A stretch of DNA of 7,052 nt from Candidatus Peribacteraceae bacterium (GTDB taxonomy: Bacteria > Patescibacteriota > Gracilibacteria > Peribacterales > Peribacteraceae): contig JAGOUB010000047.1 of NCBI GenBank assembly GCA_018061525.1, positions 1 to 7,052 of the forward strand. Reading direction: 5' to 3'. This document shows, in pieces, positions 5,285 through 7,052 of the stretch. The position numbers and the translations under genes are program-made. The notes beneath the pieces are model-generated. The model made no database searches and was not told the origin of the DNA. It saw only the letters and a list, made by a program, of their open reading frames with translations. Positions within the stretch are counted from its first letter, which is position 1. Each line of letters begins with the position of its first letter.

Positions 5285-5788
5285 TTATTGCTGGTCCTCC
5301 AGCAGGTCCGGATACTTGGCGTTAATGGCGGTCTCCATCTGGGAGACGTATCGCTCTCCCAGCACGCTGGCTTCCTCGGCATGCGAATCTGCCTTTGCGA
5401 TGGAGGCTTCCGTTACGGCCGACGGGTTGGCGGCGGCGTCCGCGATGACGGTCATGCCTGCCTGCATCTCTGCGATGGCTTCAACGAGCAAGGGGTGTGC
5501 CGTGGCGAGGAATTCCGGAGGCGTCAGGGCCTTGGCGTCGGCGCTGAGCGACGTCATGGCTGCCAGGATGTTCTGCATTTCAGCCTTGGCATCGGCGCTC
5601 CACTCCAACGGATCGGGGTTGGCGTTGATCAGGGTCTCGAACTTGCCGCCTGTCTCCACAAGGGATTGGGCGATCGGCTCGGCATTCTGCAAGTAGGCCT
5701 CGGTGGCGACGCGCTCAGAATCAACCTGGCACGCAGTCAATGAGACGAGCGCGACGGCGGCAAGGGCGAAGGCAGAAAAGTGACGCAT
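5285..5788 (-). CDS. Putative lipoprotein, 167 aa
   Basis: The N-terminus is a classic lipoprotein signal peptide: MRH, a hydrophobic stretch (FSAFALAAVALVS), then lipobox LTAC with Cys20 as the predicted lipidated residue. The mature protein would be an alanine-rich, almost wholly helical domain of about 147 residues, probably an antiparallel helical bundle on the outer face of the cytoplasmic membrane. Segments such as LTPPEFLATAHPLLVEAIAEMQ recall small helical-bundle lipoproteins of unknown role. I recognise no catalytic motif and no specific family. Start is the ATG at 5788; no Shine-Dalgarno site is visible. Transcription is divergent from the aminotransferase gene. The stop is TAA at 5287-5285, followed by a hairpin. 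Confidence 0.82.
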   Translation of the reverse strand: MRHFSAFALAAVALVSLTACQVDSERVATEAYLQNAEPIAQSLVETGGKFETLINANPDPLEWSADAKAEMQNILAAMTSLSADAKALTPPEFLATAHPLLVEAIAEMQAGMTVIADAAANPSAVTEASIAKADSHAEEASVLGERYVSQMETAINAKYPDLLEDQQ

Positions 5789-5808
5789 ACTGTGATGAGG
5801 GGGAGTAG

Positions 5809-5922
5809 ATGGTATGCCGCAGTATCCATCAAACTCCTAGGCTCTGCCAACGGTCAGTCTTTGGCGGGCTCAACGAAAAGCGCCGCGTTGGCGCTGCGGG
5901 CAAGGGCATGGCGCCAGCCTAG
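5809..5922 (+). CDS. Possible 37-aa small ORF upstream of the aminotransferase (doubtful)
   Basis: AGGGGGAG (5798-5805), one of the few Shine-Dalgarno-like sequences here, lies three bases before an ATG at 5809. That frame runs 37 codons (MVCRSIHQTPRL at the start) to TAG at 5920-5922. It is in the same frame as the aminotransferase, and its stop directly abuts a perfect hairpin. The peptide shows no recognisable feature, and the region also serves as the promoter of the opposing lipoprotein gene. It may be a leader peptide or chance. Confidence 0.15.
   Translation: MVCRSIHQTPRLCQRSVFGGLNEKRRVGAAGKGMAPA
5821..5850 (-). promoter_or_regulatory. Candidate promoter of the lipoprotein gene (TTGGCA-N18-GATACT)
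   Basis: On the minus strand TTGGCA (5850-5845, five of six matches) precedes GATACT (5826-5821, four of six) by 18 bases. Transcription would begin near 5814, giving a leader of about 26 bases before the ATG at 5788. An alternative -10, TACCAT (5814-5809), lacks a good -35 box. Confidence 0.35.
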
Positions 5923-5943
5923 CGCTCCGGCCGGGCCGGAGCG
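5923..5943 (+). other. Perfect GC-rich hairpin in the divergent intergenic region
   Basis: CGCTCCGGCC (5923-5932) and GGCCGGAGCG (5934-5943) are exact reverse complements separated by one G. There is no T tract on either side, so it is not a standard terminator. It lies about 50 bases upstream of the aminotransferase start and could be a protein-binding site or an RNA structure in its leader. The rest of the divergent region (5851-5991) shows no gene I can support. Confidence 0.4.
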
Positions 5944-5973
5944 GCCCCGCCTGATGCGGTTGACGGGCCGGTG

Positions 5974-5979
5974 TACAGT
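5974..5979 (+). promoter_or_regulatory. Weak -10 candidate for the aminotransferase gene
   Basis: TACAGT matches TATAAT at four of six bases and would start transcription near 5986, three to six bases before GTG 5989 and ATG 5992. A TTGACG at 5960-5965 looks like a -35 box, but its spacing of eight bases is too short. The evidence is thin. It is recorded because the geometry repeats the leaderless arrangement seen for two other genes here. Confidence 0.15.
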
Positions 5980-5991
5980 GGCAACCGCGTG

Positions 5992-7052
5992 ATGACCGTC
6001 ATGCCTCCCTCGTCCATGTTCCTTTCCAGGCACAAAGCGCAGGCTACCGAAAAAAACTACCAGACGGCCGATGCGGATTTTGGCTATCTGCCCGCCGGCT
6101 CCTGCTATCTCGACTCGGCGTGCCAGACATTGCGTCCCCAAGCCGTCCTTGATGCGGAGATGCAGTACTACCAGGGTTATAACGCCTGCGGCGGCCGCGT
6201 GAAGTATCCGTGGGGAGTGCGCGTCGATCGTGAAGTGTCCGCCGTCCGTCAGAAGCTCCTCGCCTATGCGGGAAAGTCCGCGAAACAGTACACGGTGGTT
6301 TTCACGCTCAATACCACCTACGGCATCAACCTGATTCTTCAACAGCTGCCCGCTGCGGACTTTACGCAGATTGTCACTTCCGAGATCGAGCATAATTCCG
6401 CCTTTCTTCCGACGATCACCTGGAGCAAGAGACACGGCAAGGAGCGCAAGGTACTGTCCAGGGCCGACAATGGCGAACTTCTCTACGACGCAGTCGATCT
6501 GGAGAAGGCGGTAGTACTGCTCAATACGGCATCGAACATCGACGGTCGGGAGCTTGGTAACGCGCCCGAGCTCGCCACGCTTATCCATGAGCGGTCGGGG
6601 CTCCTCTTACTCGACGCTGCACAGAGCTTCGGCCATAACGTAGAACTCCTGCGCCAGACCGACTTTGATGCTGCCTTCGGTTCGGGACACAAGATGTATG
6701 GGCCGAGCCTTGGCTTTGTGATCGTGAAGAAAGACCTCTTGAAGCGTCTCGATGTGTCGCTGGTGGGTGGCGGCACGGTGCAGGACGTGCGAAAGGATTC
6801 CTTCGATTTGATCGATAGCGATGACGAACCGTACGCCAGGGCGGAGCTGGGCCTCCAGAATTGGGCGGGCATCATCGGGCTGGGGGCGGCTATCGATTGG
6901 ATGGAAGCCAGCCGGGCGACGCAGGCGGGCAGGGAGCGAGCCCTCGCTGAGCAACTCTTCGCGGGTTTGCAGGCGATGCCAAAGGTGCATCCGCTCAATC
7001 GAGAGCCGAGTCCGATTATCAGCTTCCATGTGGATGGCCTCGATGCCCATCG
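5992..7052 (+). CDS. Class V aminotransferase, cysteine desulfurase-like, partial
   Basis: A PLP-dependent fold-type I enzyme; 353 codons are visible and the C-terminus lies beyond the window. The N-terminal part has YLDSACQTLRP, the counterpart of the LDNAATT region of cysteine desulfurases. Active-site residues (numbered from ATG 5992) are His134 in EIEHNS, which would stack on PLP; Asp208 and Gln211 in LLLDAAQSFGH; and the Schiff-base Lys234 in GSGHKMYGP. The Asp-to-Lys distance of 26 equals that in E. coli IscS and SufS. If it is a desulfurase it would mobilise sulfur from cysteine for Fe-S clusters or thiolation. The persulfide cysteine should lie near or past the window edge, so a lyase, epimerase or kynureninase-like relative cannot be excluded. 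The start is ambiguous: GTG 5989, ATG 5992, ATG 6001 and ATG 6016 are all in frame, none with a clear ribosome site. No iscU or sufBCD is visible beside it. Confidence 0.87.
   Translation, partial: MTVMPPSSMFLSRHKAQATEKNYQTADADFGYLPAGSCYLDSACQTLRPQAVLDAEMQYYQGYNACGGRVKYPWGVRVDREVSAVRQKLLAYAGKSAKQYTVVFTLNTTYGINLILQQLPAADFTQIVTSEIEHNSAFLPTITWSKRHGKERKVLSRADNGELLYDAVDLEKAVVLLNTASNIDGRELGNAPELATLIHERSGLLLLDAAQSFGHNVELLRQTDFDAAFGSGHKMYGPSLGFVIVKKDLLKRLDVSLVGGGTVQDVRKDSFDLIDSDDEPYARAELGLQNWAGIIGLGAAIDWMEASRATQAGRERALAEQLFAGLQAMPKVHPLNREPSPIISFHVDGLDAH

Noticed and set aside
5870..5895. Hairpin AGCGCC/GGCGCT followed by TTTT on the minus strand, terminator-like
   Set aside because: No minus-strand gene ends here and the T tract is short. 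It could limit antisense transcription, but there is no supporting evidence.
5854..6588. 244-aa minus-strand frame opposite the aminotransferase
   Set aside because: The plus strand carries the complete PLP-enzyme motifs; the minus translation has no recognisable domain.

Overview
The window is GC-rich bacterial DNA with short AT-rich islands at likely promoters. It holds seven substantial genes and one probable micro-gene. The best taxonomic clue is the murF-like gene at the left edge. A stretch of several hydrophobic segments leads directly into a GSVGKTTTKE P-loop, with no normal N-terminal MurF substrate domain. I associate this architecture with Patescibacteria (Candidate Phyla Radiation). 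Scarce Shine-Dalgarno sites, several possible leaderless starts and many unfamiliar proteins fit that view. TGA appears to be a normal stop (code 11), which argues against Gracilibacteria/Absconditabacteria. The assignment is inference.

Layout: positions 1-3022 are a minus-strand cluster read right to left. It contains a protein arginine methyltransferase (PRMT)-like enzyme (3022-2081), an alpha/beta hydrolase starting one base after its stop (2079-1345), and a membrane-anchored Mur ligase (1294 to beyond the left edge). Positions 3023-3409 are a busy intergenic region with a 16-codon cysteine-rich micro-ORF, an intrinsic terminator just after it, and two overlapping promoters. These promoters appear to drive a 298-aa protein of unknown function (3410-4306). 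That gene ends in a palindromic terminator and converges on an unknown 269-aa gene (5168-4359). Behind the latter are a lipoprotein gene (5788-5285) and a long imperfect hairpin. A divergent intergenic region then leads to a class V aminotransferase resembling cysteine desulfurases (5992 to beyond the right edge).

The genes do not form one obvious pathway. The most notable items are the PRMT-like gene, which has a double-E loop, a THW loop and a C-terminal barrel-like region and is unusual for a bacterium; the Cys-rich micro-ORF with its own terminator; and the Mur ligase lacking the lysine that is carbamylated in its relatives. No rRNA, tRNA, CRISPR array, insertion sequence or integrase was seen.
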